Part shown: positions 1-7,174 of the stretch, piece after piece | How positions within the stretch are numbered: the stretch's first letter is position 1 | Layout of the letters: every line of letters starts with the position of its first letter | Source: CAYFUL01 sp964346375 | GTDB lineage: Bacteria; Bacillota; Clostridia; Tissierellales; Peptoniphilaceae | NCBI GenBank assembly: GCA_964346375.1 | Contig: CAYFUL010000041.1 | Span: 1 to 12,691 of the forward strand | Direction: 5' to 3' | DNA length: 12,691 nt | The notes under the pieces: generated by a model | Seen by the model: only the letters and a program-made list of their open reading frames with translations | Databases searched by the model: none | Told to the model about the DNA's origin: nothing | Translations under genes and position numbers: made by a program

Positions 1-1277
1 TAAATAGTCTTCTCGACCTCTTGGTGGGATAAAAGGGCAACCGTCTCAACGTGTACTGTGTTACAAAACATATCTACGGGTATTATTTTTTCTACTCTGT
101 ATTCCTCTATTAATTGTCCTACATCCCGTGCTTGGGTTGCACTATTACAGGATATATACGCAATCTTTTCTGGTTTTATCTCCAGTAGTTTTTTTACTAG
201 GCTCTCTTCCATTCCGCTTCTTGGTGGATCGACTACTACCTTTGTTGGTACAAATCCCTCTTCTACCAATTTATCTATTACTTCCTCAGACTTTCCCGAT
301 ATAAATCTTGCTTCGATTTTATTTTCTTCTGCGTTTTTTCTTGCGTCCTCTACTGCCGCTTCTACTACTTCTACTCCCACTACTTCTGAACCAAATTTTC
401 CTGCCCATAGTGATATGGTTCCTATGCCTGAATATAGATCTAGTATGCTCTCTTCCTCTTTTGGTTGTAGATATTCCACTGCTAGATTGTATAAATTTTC
501 TACTTGGTTTGGATTTACTTGGAAAAATGATGCTGGGGAGAGTTTAAATTTTAACTCTCCTATTTTATCCTCTAGATAGTCTGTGCCATATACCTTTATA
601 AATTTTTCTGTGTACCTGTATTTTCCCCTGCTATTTATATTTATATAAAGGGATACTACCCTTTGGTCCATTAACTGGGATATTATTCCATTTGGTATTT
701 TTACTTCATCTTTTACAACCACTACTACCATTAACTCTTCTTTATAGTTACTTCGTATGGATATGGTTTTTATTTTCCTAAGGTCTAGTTGTTGTAGCAC
801 AGGGATCACTTCATTTATTTCCTCCCTTGCTATTTCACAACTTTTTATTTTTACTATGTCCCTTGAATTTTTCTTATAGTATCCCAGTTCTCCATCTTTT
901 ACCTGTAATTGTATGTGGTTTCTATAATTGTATTGTTTTGAGGGAATTATTTCACTTACTTCTGTTTCTATTTTTCCTATTCGTCTAAAATTTTCCTCTA
1001 CTCTTTTTTTCTTCCACTCTAATTGTTTTTCATAGGGATACTCTAAAAAATCGCAGCCTCCACATTCTCTATATGGACATTTTCTTTCTACTCTACTGGG
1101 TGATTTTTCTATATAGCGTAGTATTTTTCCCTCTAGGTAGTTTTTCTTTTCCTTTATTATTTCTACTTCTACTAAATCGCCGATTATTCCTCCGTCTAAA
1201 AATACTGCCCTATTTTCATACTTTCCAAATCCTCGTCCCTTGTAGTCAAAGTCCCTTATTCTTAGTTCTATTTTCAT
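1..1277 (-). CDS. rlmD: 23S rRNA (uracil-5-)-methyltransferase, RlmD/RlmCD type (partial, 3' end off window)
   Basis: SAM-dependent enzyme that makes 5-methyluridine in 23S rRNA. About 425 codons are visible and the frame is open at the left edge. An N-terminal TRAM-like beta region is followed by an iron-sulfur cysteine set: C67, C72, C75 (CPYRECGGC) and C147 (KSCEIA). Further on are SFFQVNP, the SAM-binding motif DLYSGIGTISL, DPPRSG, the nucleophile Cys377 in SCNSATQARD and the probable base Glu411 in HVETVALL. All catalytic parts are present. The first cysteine spacing is C-x4-C, where I recall x5 in E. coli RlmD. The ATG overlaps the cvfB stop (ATGA). I see no Shine-Dalgarno within about 15 bases upstream, so initiation probably depends on coupling. 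The family is certain. The exact target uridine (U1939, U747 or both) cannot be read from sequence, so the symbol is by family. Confidence 0.93.
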   Translation of the reverse strand, partial: MKIELRIRDFDYKGRGFGKYENRAVFLDGGIIGDLVEVEIIKEKKNYLEGKILRYIEKSPSRVERKCPYRECGGCDFLEYPYEKQLEWKKKRVEENFRRIGKIETEVSEIIPSKQYNYRNHIQLQVKDGELGYYKKNSRDIVKIKSCEIAREEINEVIPVLQQLDLRKIKTISIRSNYKEELMVVVVVKDEVKIPNGIISQLMDQRVVSLYININSRGKYRYTEKFIKVYGTDYLEDKIGELKFKLSPASFFQVNPNQVENLYNLAVEYLQPKEEESILDLYSGIGTISLWAGKFGSEVVGVEVVEAAVEDARKNAEENKIEARFISGKSEEVIDKLVEEGFVPTKVVVDPPRSGMEESLVKKLLEIKPEKIAYISCNSATQARDVGQLIEEYRVEKIIPVDMFCNTVHVETVALLSHQEVEKTI

Positions 1278-2095
1278 TTTATTAATTCTATTTTATAGTC
1301 CCCTATTTTTATCTTTCTATTCTTATAGAGATATCCTATTGCTCGTTTAAATGCGCCCTTTGATAAATCTGTTACCTCTAGTATATCCTCTGGGTCTGAT
1401 TTATCTCCTAGTGGTATTTCTCCTCCGTTATCCTGTAATAGTTCTAGGATTTCCTCCGCATCTACTTCCAATTGTTTGTAGGCTTTTTTTCTTCCTGTTA
1501 GGGTTAGTTTTCCGTCCTTTAATACTCTCTCTACCCTTGCCTCAATTTTTTCTCCTACTTTGTGGGCGCCTTTTATCTCGCTTTTTCTTATCATTCCATT
1601 GTATTTATTATCCACCGCTACAAATATTCCCCTATCTCTATCTATGGCATAGATAGTTCCCTCTACTATGTCATTTACCTTGTAGGGGGATTTTAACGAA
1701 AGCCTATCTCGTAGATTCATAGTTACACATAGTCTTTCTGATCTATCCTCGTACATATAGAATAGGTAGTATGAATCTTCGTCTATTCTGCCTAGGGTTT
1801 CTTTAAATGGTAAAAATACGTCCTTGTCCAGTCCTATATCTATAAAGTATCCAAACTTCGATTTAGAAACCACTTTTAAATATCCAAGCTCTCCTACTTC
1901 TACATAGGGCTTTTTCTTCGTCGCTATTAATCTATCCTTTGAATCGCGATAGATAAATACCTTTACACTCATTCCCTCTTTTAAATCTGCAGCGTCCTTT
2001 CCCGGTAGTAGTACTTCCTCTTTCCCATCTGTTAAATAGGCTCCCTGTTTTAATATTCTACTTACTTTTAATTCCTGCGTTTTGCCTAATTTCAT
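1274..2095 (-). CDS. cvfB: CvfB-type S1 RNA-binding protein
   Basis: A 273-residue cytoplasmic protein of the CvfB/YitL family, known as RNA-binding proteins that affect virulence-factor expression in staphylococci. The layout matches the family: three S1-like beta-barrel segments (about residues 7-60, 68-130 and 140-203) and a C-terminal winged-helix segment (about 207-273). Characteristic stretches are GELGYLKVVSKSKFGYFIDIG and DKDVFLPFKE in the second barrel, VNDIVEGTIYAIDRDRGIFV in the third, and SKGAFKRAIGYLYKNRKI in the winged helix. Length is normal for the family. The ATG overlaps the upstream stop by four bases, and GGAGAG sits five bases before the start, so it can recruit ribosomes itself. 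It is third in the topB operon. No cellular RNA target can be inferred from this sequence. Confidence 0.9.
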   Translation of the reverse strand: MKLGKTQELKVSRILKQGAYLTDGKEEVLLPGKDAADLKEGMSVKVFIYRDSKDRLIATKKKPYVEVGELGYLKVVSKSKFGYFIDIGLDKDVFLPFKETLGRIDEDSYYLFYMYEDRSERLCVTMNLRDRLSLKSPYKVNDIVEGTIYAIDRDRGIFVAVDNKYNGMIRKSEIKGAHKVGEKIEARVERVLKDGKLTLTGRKKAYKQLEVDAEEILELLQDNGGEIPLGDKSDPEDILEVTDLSKGAFKRAIGYLYKNRKIKIGDYKIELIK

Positions 2096-2670
2096 TTCAT
2101 CTCTCCAATTATCTCTTTTCCTATTCCAAAACTCTGTGCCTCAATTTCCTCTAGGTATTTTTCATACTCTGGTAGATTTTTTAATACCCTTACTCCGTAG
2201 TAGGTGTACTCTGAATGTTTTGAAAGGTTTACTATTATTTCAATTGCACCTTTTGCATTTACTAATGGATAGTATTCGCTAAGTAGTATTCCAAATTTTA
2301 CTGCCTCTACTACTGTACTATCCCTCATTAAAAGTATTGATAGTCCAAGTAATCTCTGCTCATCAAAATATATCTGTGAGCTCAAGTATGAGATTATATT
2401 TCTCTCTACTTCTAGTGCCCTATGGTCTTTAAAGTACCTGGATATTTCCTCTATACTCTTACTATTTCTATCGTAGTAGGCGTCTATTGCCCCGTTTATC
2501 TCTGGGGAGGAGGTTCTATTAATTTTTTCTCCCCTTATCATTTTTAATTCATACTCTCCACTATTTTCACTTAGTATTAATTTTTCCAATTCGCCCTTTT
2601 TTAAATAGTGTAGTATGCGATTGTATATGCTCACCTTTTTTAGCTTTCGCTCTTCAAAAAATTTTATCAT
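2092..2670 (-). CDS. Conserved-looking hypothetical protein between topB and cvfB
   Basis: I do not recognise this 192-residue protein. It is predicted soluble: no signal peptide and no membrane segment. The first 30 residues are basic and amphipathic (MIKFFEERKLKKVSIYNRIL). The rest reads as mostly helical, with repeating helix pairs around residues 75-110 (EEISRYFKDHRALEVERNIISY), 110-150 and 150-180. This could be a small HEAT/ARM-like helical repeat, but that is inference from hydrophobic spacing only. It has no cysteine cluster or catalytic motif. It is real rather than chance: it lies between two genes with ATGA overlaps on both sides, and an AAGGA about nine bases upstream lies inside the end of topB. 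Position suggests a role linked to DNA topology or RNA handling, which is weak evidence. Confidence 0.82.
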   Translation of the reverse strand: MIKFFEERKLKKVSIYNRILHYLKKGELEKLILSENSGEYELKMIRGEKINRTSSPEINGAIDAYYDRNSKSIEEISRYFKDHRALEVERNIISYLSSQIYFDEQRLLGLSILLMRDSTVVEAVKFGILLSEYYPLVNAKGAIEIIVNLSKHSEYTYYGVRVLKNLPEYEKYLEEIEAQSFGIGKEIIGEMK

Positions 2671-4802
2671 TTAAACAAGTCCTTTAGTGCGTCAAATCCG
2701 TTATTTAATTCCACACCCCCCTGATTTTTTAAGTAGTTACTTACTTCCCTCTTACTCATTTGATTTTTCTTACTCTCTTTTCGCTTTAAAAAGTTGTCGT
2801 AACTTTCCCTATGGCCACAGGTACTACATTGAAAAAATTTTCTCTCTCCCTCTCCTACAAGGTATAGTTTTTTATGACAGGTTGGGCATCTACTGTTAGT
2901 TAGTTGTGAAATTGTTCTTCTATAACTACATTCTGGGTCGGAGCATACTAACATCTCCCTGTCCTTTCTGTTCACTTTCAGTAGATTTTTTCCACACTCT
3001 GGACATTTTTCTGCTACCATATTTTCGTGGCGAAAGTTGTACTCTGAATTTTTTATCTCTTCAATATTTTCCCTACTGAAGTTTGAAATCTCTACTATAA
3101 AATCCTGGTCCTTTAACTTTCCCTTCTCTACCTTTAGTAATTTATCCTCTATAATTGCAGTCATCTCGGGACTCTTTAATTCCTCTGGTACTACTTCAAG
3201 TAGCTGTCGGCCCTTTGAGGTTATTCTTATATCTCCATTTTTATCCTCTATTAAATCCGAATTGTATAGCTTCTCAATTATCTCTCCCCTTGTTGCCACA
3301 GTTCCTATACCCTTAGTTTCCTTTAGTATATCCCTGTTCTTTGGAGAAATTTTAAAGTACTTCCCTGGATTTTCCATTGCAAGAAGTAATGTACCCTCGT
3401 TAAAATACTTTGGTGGCTTTGTAGAATTTTTTACTACAACTACACTTTCTACTGGAATACTACTTCCCTTACTAAGTGTTTTTGTACTAGGAGATTCTAA
3501 ATTATCCCTGTATAGGATTTCAAACCCCGTGTCTACCAATTCACTTACAGTTCTAAAAAATCTCTCTCCCTTAATTTCTCCAATTACCTTTTTCTCCCTA
3601 TACACCGACGGTTTAAGAAGGACTGATAAAAATCTATTGGCTACAAGATTATATATCTTTAATTCGTCAGAGGACAGCTCATCTAATCGTAGTGGCTCCT
3701 CCGTTGGAATTATTCCATGGTGATCGCTTACCTTAGAATTATCTACAAAGTGCTTAGTAGGTTTTATTCCATTCTTTAAAATTTCACGTACTATTTCTCT
3801 ATATGAGCCGGTACTCATTGCCCTAAGTCTTTCTGGAATGGTAGGAACTATATCATCTGTAATATATCTTGAATCGGTTCTTGGATAGGTTAGCACTTTT
3901 TTATTCTCGTATAGAGATTGCATTACCTGGGCAGTTTTTTTAGTTGAGAAGCCAAATTTTTCATTTGCGTCCTTTTGTAAATTGGTTAAATCGTAAAGTC
4001 TATCGGGATATTTTTTAACATCCCTTTCCTCTACTGATACTATTTTAAAATCTCCAACTATTTTTTTTGAAACTTCTCTAATCTTTTCCTCGTTATATAT
4101 ATCTACCTTGTTTTCATTTGCCCAGTTAAATTTTCCCTCTCTCGTTACAAGCTCTAGGTTAAAATAATTTCTAGGTTTAAAATTTGCAATCTCCCTCTCT
4201 CTAATATTTACCATATTTAGAGTAGGAGTCTGTACTCTTCCACAGGAAAGGCTGGTATTGTACTTTACAGTTAGTGCACGAGATCCATTTATCCCCACAA
4301 TCCAATCGGCAATTGCCCTTGCATTTGCCGCCCTGTATAGATTGTAGTAAACTCTTCCGTCCTTTAGATTTTTAAATCCATCTCTAATTGCCTTATCTGT
4401 AACTGATGAAATCCAAAGCCTCTTTGTCTTTTTCTTTACCTTGGCAAATTCTAAGATCCATCTTGCAACGAGTTCTCCCTCTCTTCCTGCGTCAGTTGCA
4501 ATTATTACTTGGTCTACGTCTTTTCTATACAGTAGTTCCTTTACAGTTCTAAACTGGCGGGAGCTGCCCTTTATTACTTTTAATTTCATCTCATTGGGAA
4601 TTATTGGAAGGTCCTCCATATTCCACTTCTCATAATTTTTACTATAGTCCTCTGGACTTGCAAGCTCTATTAAATGGCCTAGTGCCCATGTAATTATATA
4701 ATTGTTATTTTCAAAGTAACCCTTGTTCTTTTTAAAGCCACCAATTGCTCCGGCAATACTACTTCCAACTGATGGTTTCTCTGCTAATATTAAACTCTTC
4801 AT
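2667..4802 (-). CDS. topB: DNA topoisomerase III (type IA)
   Basis: Type IA topoisomerase that passes single strands through a transient 5'-phosphotyrosyl break, decatenating DNA and resolving recombination intermediates. Protein of 711 residues, near the usual Firmicute TopB length. The TOPRIM domain has the catalytic Glu8 (LILAEKPSVG) and TDAGREGE at 103-110. The second position of the acidic pair is Gly106, which I recall as common in Gram-positive TopB. SCGRVQTP lies at 186-193 and the catalytic Tyr306 in LTYPRTDSRYI. Two C-terminal zinc-ribbon-like modules follow: CPEC from C600 with a later CSDPEC, and CPTC from C639 with CSTC from C659. An upstream in-frame GTG at 4808 would add two residues, but AAGAGG at 4808-4813 is spaced correctly only for the ATG at 4800-4802. 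First gene of the four-gene operon, divergent from the metallophosphatase. Confidence 0.96.
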   Translation of the reverse strand: MKSLILAEKPSVGSSIAGAIGGFKKNKGYFENNNYIITWALGHLIELASPEDYSKNYEKWNMEDLPIIPNEMKLKVIKGSSRQFRTVKELLYRKDVDQVIIATDAGREGELVARWILEFAKVKKKTKRLWISSVTDKAIRDGFKNLKDGRVYYNLYRAANARAIADWIVGINGSRALTVKYNTSLSCGRVQTPTLNMVNIREREIANFKPRNYFNLELVTREGKFNWANENKVDIYNEEKIREVSKKIVGDFKIVSVEERDVKKYPDRLYDLTNLQKDANEKFGFSTKKTAQVMQSLYENKKVLTYPRTDSRYITDDIVPTIPERLRAMSTGSYREIVREILKNGIKPTKHFVDNSKVSDHHGIIPTEEPLRLDELSSDELKIYNLVANRFLSVLLKPSVYREKKVIGEIKGERFFRTVSELVDTGFEILYRDNLESPSTKTLSKGSSIPVESVVVVKNSTKPPKYFNEGTLLLAMENPGKYFKISPKNRDILKETKGIGTVATRGEIIEKLYNSDLIEDKNGDIRITSKGRQLLEVVPEELKSPEMTAIIEDKLLKVEKGKLKDQDFIVEISNFSRENIEEIKNSEYNFRHENMVAEKCPECGKNLLKVNRKDREMLVCSDPECSYRRTISQLTNSRCPTCHKKLYLVGEGERKFFQCSTCGHRESYDNFLKRKESKKNQMSKREVSNYLKNQGGVELNNGFDALKDLFK

Positions 4803-4805
4803 ATT

Positions 4806-4813
4806 CACCTCTT
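4806..4813 (-). promoter_or_regulatory. Shine-Dalgarno site fixing the topB start
   Basis: On the minus strand this reads AAGAGGTG. AAGAGG ends five bases before the ATG at 4802-4800. The alternative GTG at 4808-4806 lies inside this site and cannot use it, so the ATG start is preferred. Confidence 0.7.
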
Positions 4814-4822
4814 AACCTTTTA

Positions 4823-4856
4823 ATTATATATCAAGATACTAACATTTGCCATTATA
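4823..4856 (-). promoter_or_regulatory. Candidate topB promoter (two possible -10 boxes)
   Basis: Two perfect TATAAT hexamers read on the minus strand, at 4828-4823 and 4856-4851. The nearer one would give a leader of roughly 14 bases, but its -35 (TGGCAA at 4851-4846, spacer 17) matches the consensus at only three of six positions. The farther one overlaps the plus-strand promoter symmetrically. I cannot tell which is used. Confidence 0.4.
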
Positions 4857-4865
4857 TGGTATAAT
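4857..4865 (+). promoter_or_regulatory. Extended -10 promoter of the metallophosphatase gene
   Basis: The sequence TGGTATAAT is a perfect extended -10 (TG-n-TATAAT) with no convincing -35, as extended -10 promoters allow. Transcription would begin near 4872, right at the AAAGGAGG ribosome site. The mRNA leader would then be only about 13 bases. An upstream in-frame ATG at 4846 would lie before this start point, which argues against using it. Confidence 0.55.
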
Positions 4866-4872
4866 CGTCTCC

Positions 4873-4880
4873 AAAGGAGG
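4873..4880 (+). promoter_or_regulatory. Strong Shine-Dalgarno fixing the metallophosphatase start
   Basis: AAAGGAGG lies four bases before ATG 4885-4887. It selects the protein beginning MKEIKILATSDIHG over the longer in-frame start at 4846, whose extra 13 residues (MPLYGIIVSKGGP) are just translated promoter and ribosome site. Confidence 0.85.
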
Positions 4881-4884
4881 TCCT

Positions 4885-6435
4885 ATGAAAGAAATAAAAA
4901 TACTGGCAACTTCAGATATACATGGCTTTTTAATTCCATGGGATTTTTCCAAAAATCGTAGTATTTCAAGAGGTATGTCTAAATTAAGTACCCTTCTTAA
5001 AAATTACAATAGAGAAAAAACTATTCTAGTAGACAATGGAGATATGCTCCAGGGAAATCTACTGGATTTATTTAATTTAGATACTCCCCATCCAGGAACT
5101 ATTGTATTAAATTCCATGGGGTATAGTGTTTTTAACCTTGGCAACCACGAGTTTAATATTAGTACTCCAAGACTTAAAAATATTATGGAGAATTTTAAGG
5201 GAGCTACTCTTATGGCAAATATCTACAAGGACGGTAGTAGATTTTTTTCTCCCTACTCTATTCTTACGAGAGAGGGTATAAAAATTGCCTTTATTGGATT
5301 AAATATTCCCCTTATTACAGAATTTGAAAGGGTAAGTGGAAATTTAGAAGGATTTGTTGTAACAGACCCTGCTGAAGAACTTGATAGGTGTCTAATGGAA
5401 ATTGGAGACGTAGATGTAGTAGTTGGTCTATTTCACATGGGAATGGAAAATGAAAACTCTGTAAAGAATTCTGGCATACTTGACATTTCAAAAAACTCCA
5501 AGTACTTTAATAAACTGGATATTGTAATTGGCGGCCATGTTCACAAAATTCAAAATACCAATATTGACAATACACTTGTTACCTTCCCGGGAAAATATGC
5601 TAGAGGTTTTACTGAGATCACTTTAAAATTTATGGAGGATAAACTTGTAGAAAAGTCGGCGGAATTTATAGAAGTTGGGGAAGAAGTATTAAGCGATGTG
5701 GAAATTGAGAACAAGTTAAAATTCTATAGAGATAGATTGTTGGAGTATAGCGAAAAAATTGTGGGATATAGCAGATGCAAAGAGAGTAATAAATATGTAC
5801 AGACCTACGAATCTCCATTACACAGATTTTTAACTGAGGTTATGCTTCACTATAGCGGAGCAGATATTGTAAGTTTTCAAATTGATAGAGACGACGCTTA
5901 CATGCCAAATGGTACAGTATATCGCCACAATATTATGAATAACTACTCCTATTCTGGAGGGGAGATTAGTAATTATACTATTACTGGGGCTCAATTAAAA
6001 GACTATATGGAATGGGCATGTGGATACTTTAGTGGATTTGATAATATTAAAAATACTGTTATATTAAATCCAGCTAGGGCAAATAGAAAATACTCTACTA
6101 ACGATTTTTTTGGAAATATTCTATACAAGGTGTCTCTAAAAAATCCTGTGGGAAGTAGAATTATCTCCCTTAGTTATTTAAACGGAGAGAATATTAAGGA
6201 TACTGACACTTTAATTATTGGAATGAACTCCTATAGAATGAATAAGCTAATAGTTGAGTTAGAGTCATTTAAAAAAAATCCCCCTGTTCAAATTTCCACT
6301 ACTGCCCATGTAGACAGTAGAGGTTTTGAAAGGGGAACTATTCAAGAACTATGTGAAAAATATTTACTACAACTTCCCAATAAAACTTGGGTAGACAAGG
6401 AAAAAGTACACTGGGAAATTGCAGAGTTAAATTAA
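4885..6435 (+). CDS. Metallophosphatase of the 5'-nucleotidase / CpdB family
   Basis: A 516-residue two-domain phosphoesterase. The N-terminal calcineurin-like domain carries the two-metal site: D11 and H13 (ATSDIHG), D53 in DNGDMLQGN, N87-H88 in GNHEFN, H184 in LFHMG, and H218 and H220 in GGHVHK. The C-terminal nucleotide-binding domain (about 310-516) shows ITGAQLKDYMEWACGYF, a STNDFFGNILYKVSL substrate-pocket-like region and PVGSRIISL. Family members remove phosphate from nucleotides or open 2',3'-cyclic nucleotides. DNGD..QGN and the IPWDF region look closer to CpdB/YfkN than to plain UshA, but the substrate is not determined. There is no signal peptide or sorting signal, so it is probably cytoplasmic, unlike secreted members of the family. 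Transcribed alone from its own promoter. The stop codon abuts the stop of the convergent gene. Confidence 0.9.
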   Translation: MKEIKILATSDIHGFLIPWDFSKNRSISRGMSKLSTLLKNYNREKTILVDNGDMLQGNLLDLFNLDTPHPGTIVLNSMGYSVFNLGNHEFNISTPRLKNIMENFKGATLMANIYKDGSRFFSPYSILTREGIKIAFIGLNIPLITEFERVSGNLEGFVVTDPAEELDRCLMEIGDVDVVVGLFHMGMENENSVKNSGILDISKNSKYFNKLDIVIGGHVHKIQNTNIDNTLVTFPGKYARGFTEITLKFMEDKLVEKSAEFIEVGEEVLSDVEIENKLKFYRDRLLEYSEKIVGYSRCKESNKYVQTYESPLHRFLTEVMLHYSGADIVSFQIDRDDAYMPNGTVYRHNIMNNYSYSGGEISNYTITGAQLKDYMEWACGYFSGFDNIKNTVILNPARANRKYSTNDFFGNILYKVSLKNPVGSRIISLSYLNGENIKDTDTLIIGMNSYRMNKLIVELESFKKNPPVQISTTAHVDSRGFERGTIQELCEKYLLQLPNKTWVDKEKVHWEIAELN

Positions 6436-7035
6436 TTATTCTGCAAGACCTAGTGTATTTTTTATATCCAATACAAAGGCAAAGATATCGTCCTTAAATT
6501 CTTCTTCAAGATCTTTTAGAATTTCTTCTACTTGAATTTCCTTTACTAAAAATACTACAACCTCTTTAGAATTATCTCCTAGTACCTCTTCAGAAATAGG
6601 TATCTCTCCAAATCCGCTTCCCTCTAAAATCGTTGCACCCTTTGCACCAGATTTAGATGCAATATCTATAACTCTACTTCCAATTCCCGCTCCTGTAATT
6701 ACAAAAATTCCCTTGTAGGACATTTCTTCCTCCTTAACTTTTTTACTATCCATATCCACAGTAAAGGCTATACCTCTACCAGGTTCAGAAAATTTTGCCC
6801 TGTCCCTTAATATTTCAAAGTACTTAGTCTCTAATTCTCTGTCAATAGGTAAAATAATTACCTCCTTTTCCACCGTCTCCAAGTTTAAAAATTTAATGAG
6901 GCGTTTTGGGATTGACCCCGTTGCATTTAAATCTACTCCTCCCTCTAAACTTAGTTCCTGGGAAATATACTTCTCTATTTGGGGAGCTCTTCCCTTTTCA
7001 GTTATAAGAGTTAGTAAGAGTTTATTCCTATCCAT
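6436..7035 (-). CDS. Tandem PII-like (ferredoxin-fold) signalling protein
   Basis: A 199-residue soluble protein that reads as two PII-like halves. The first (about 1-100) has a beta-alpha opening, LLLTLITEKGRAPQIEKYI, and ends in PGRGIAFTVDMD (85-96), resembling the nucleotide-binding B-loop end of PII proteins. The second (about 107-199) opens with KGIFVITGAGIGSRVIDIA and then GAKGATILEGSGFGE (130-144), resembling the GMTVTEVKGFG segment of GlnB/GlnK. The classical uridylylated T-loop tyrosine region is absent. PII-like proteins sense nucleotides or small metabolites and control transporters or enzymes. Here no ammonium channel or transporter is adjacent, so ligand and partner are unknown. 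AAGGAG lies about six bases before the ATG. It is a single-gene unit, divergent from pyruvate carboxylase. Family assignment is moderately sure and function is inference. Confidence 0.72.
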   Translation of the reverse strand: MDRNKLLLTLITEKGRAPQIEKYISQELSLEGGVDLNATGSIPKRLIKFLNLETVEKEVIILPIDRELETKYFEILRDRAKFSEPGRGIAFTVDMDSKKVKEEEMSYKGIFVITGAGIGSRVIDIASKSGAKGATILEGSGFGEIPISEEVLGDNSKEVVVFLVKEIQVEEILKDLEEEFKDDIFAFVLDIKNTLGLAE

Positions 7036-7105
7036 CTTCTTCTCCTTTTGTGCTTTAGTACTAGAACTCTATAAACATTTTCTATACTTTAACTTTTCTT
7101 TATTG

Positions 7106-7111
7106 TATAAT
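7106..7111 (+). promoter_or_regulatory. Candidate -10 for pyruvate carboxylase
   Basis: Perfect TATAAT, but without a good -35 at 16-18 bases. It lies within a small inverted repeat (ATTGT at 7102-7106, ACAAT at 7115-7119) that could be an operator. If used, the leader to the TTG start would be about 55-60 bases. TATAAC at 7132-7137, with TTAAAC 15 bases upstream, is an alternative. Confidence 0.35.
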
Positions 7112-7129
7112 TAAACAATAATCATAAAT

Positions 7130-7138
7130 ATTATAACA
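7130..7138 (-). promoter_or_regulatory. Candidate extended -10 for the PII-like gene
   Basis: The minus strand reads TGTTATAAT, an extended -10. Transcription would start near 7123 and give a leader of about 88 bases. It would overlap the pyruvate carboxylase promoter region, so the two divergent genes may compete or share control. Confidence 0.4.
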
Positions 7139-7174
7139 CATATGGGAAAATAAAAAGAAAGGTAGGAAAGCAGA

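Noticed and set aside
103..110. TopB residue window: Gly in place of the second Asp of the TOPRIM DxD pair (nucleotides about 4473-4496)
   Set aside because: I first took this as a damaged active site, but TDAGREGE is, to my knowledge, an ordinary form in Gram-positive TopB. Coordinates here are protein residues.
58..579. Serine-rich plus-strand reading frame of 173 residues
   Set aside because: It is antisense to the methyltransferase, whose motifs run through the same region. The composition is what AT-rich antisense codons give.
308..1656. Leucine-rich plus-strand frames resembling membrane proteins
   Set aside because: They lie opposite rlmD and cvfB and arise from CTC/TTC/CTT runs. None has a ribosome site or family motif.
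3037..3723. 228-residue plus-strand frame
   Set aside because: Antisense to topB, low-complexity Ser/Phe-rich, with no start signal.
4846..4884. N-terminal extension of the metallophosphatase from an upstream ATG
   Set aside because: It would translate the -10 box and the AAAGGAGG site. The ATG at 4885 has a perfect ribosome site and the family's usual N-terminus.
7102..7119. BirA biotin operator before pyruvate carboxylase
   Set aside because: The ATTGT/ACAAT arms are too short and too close compared with the known long-spaced BirA operator.
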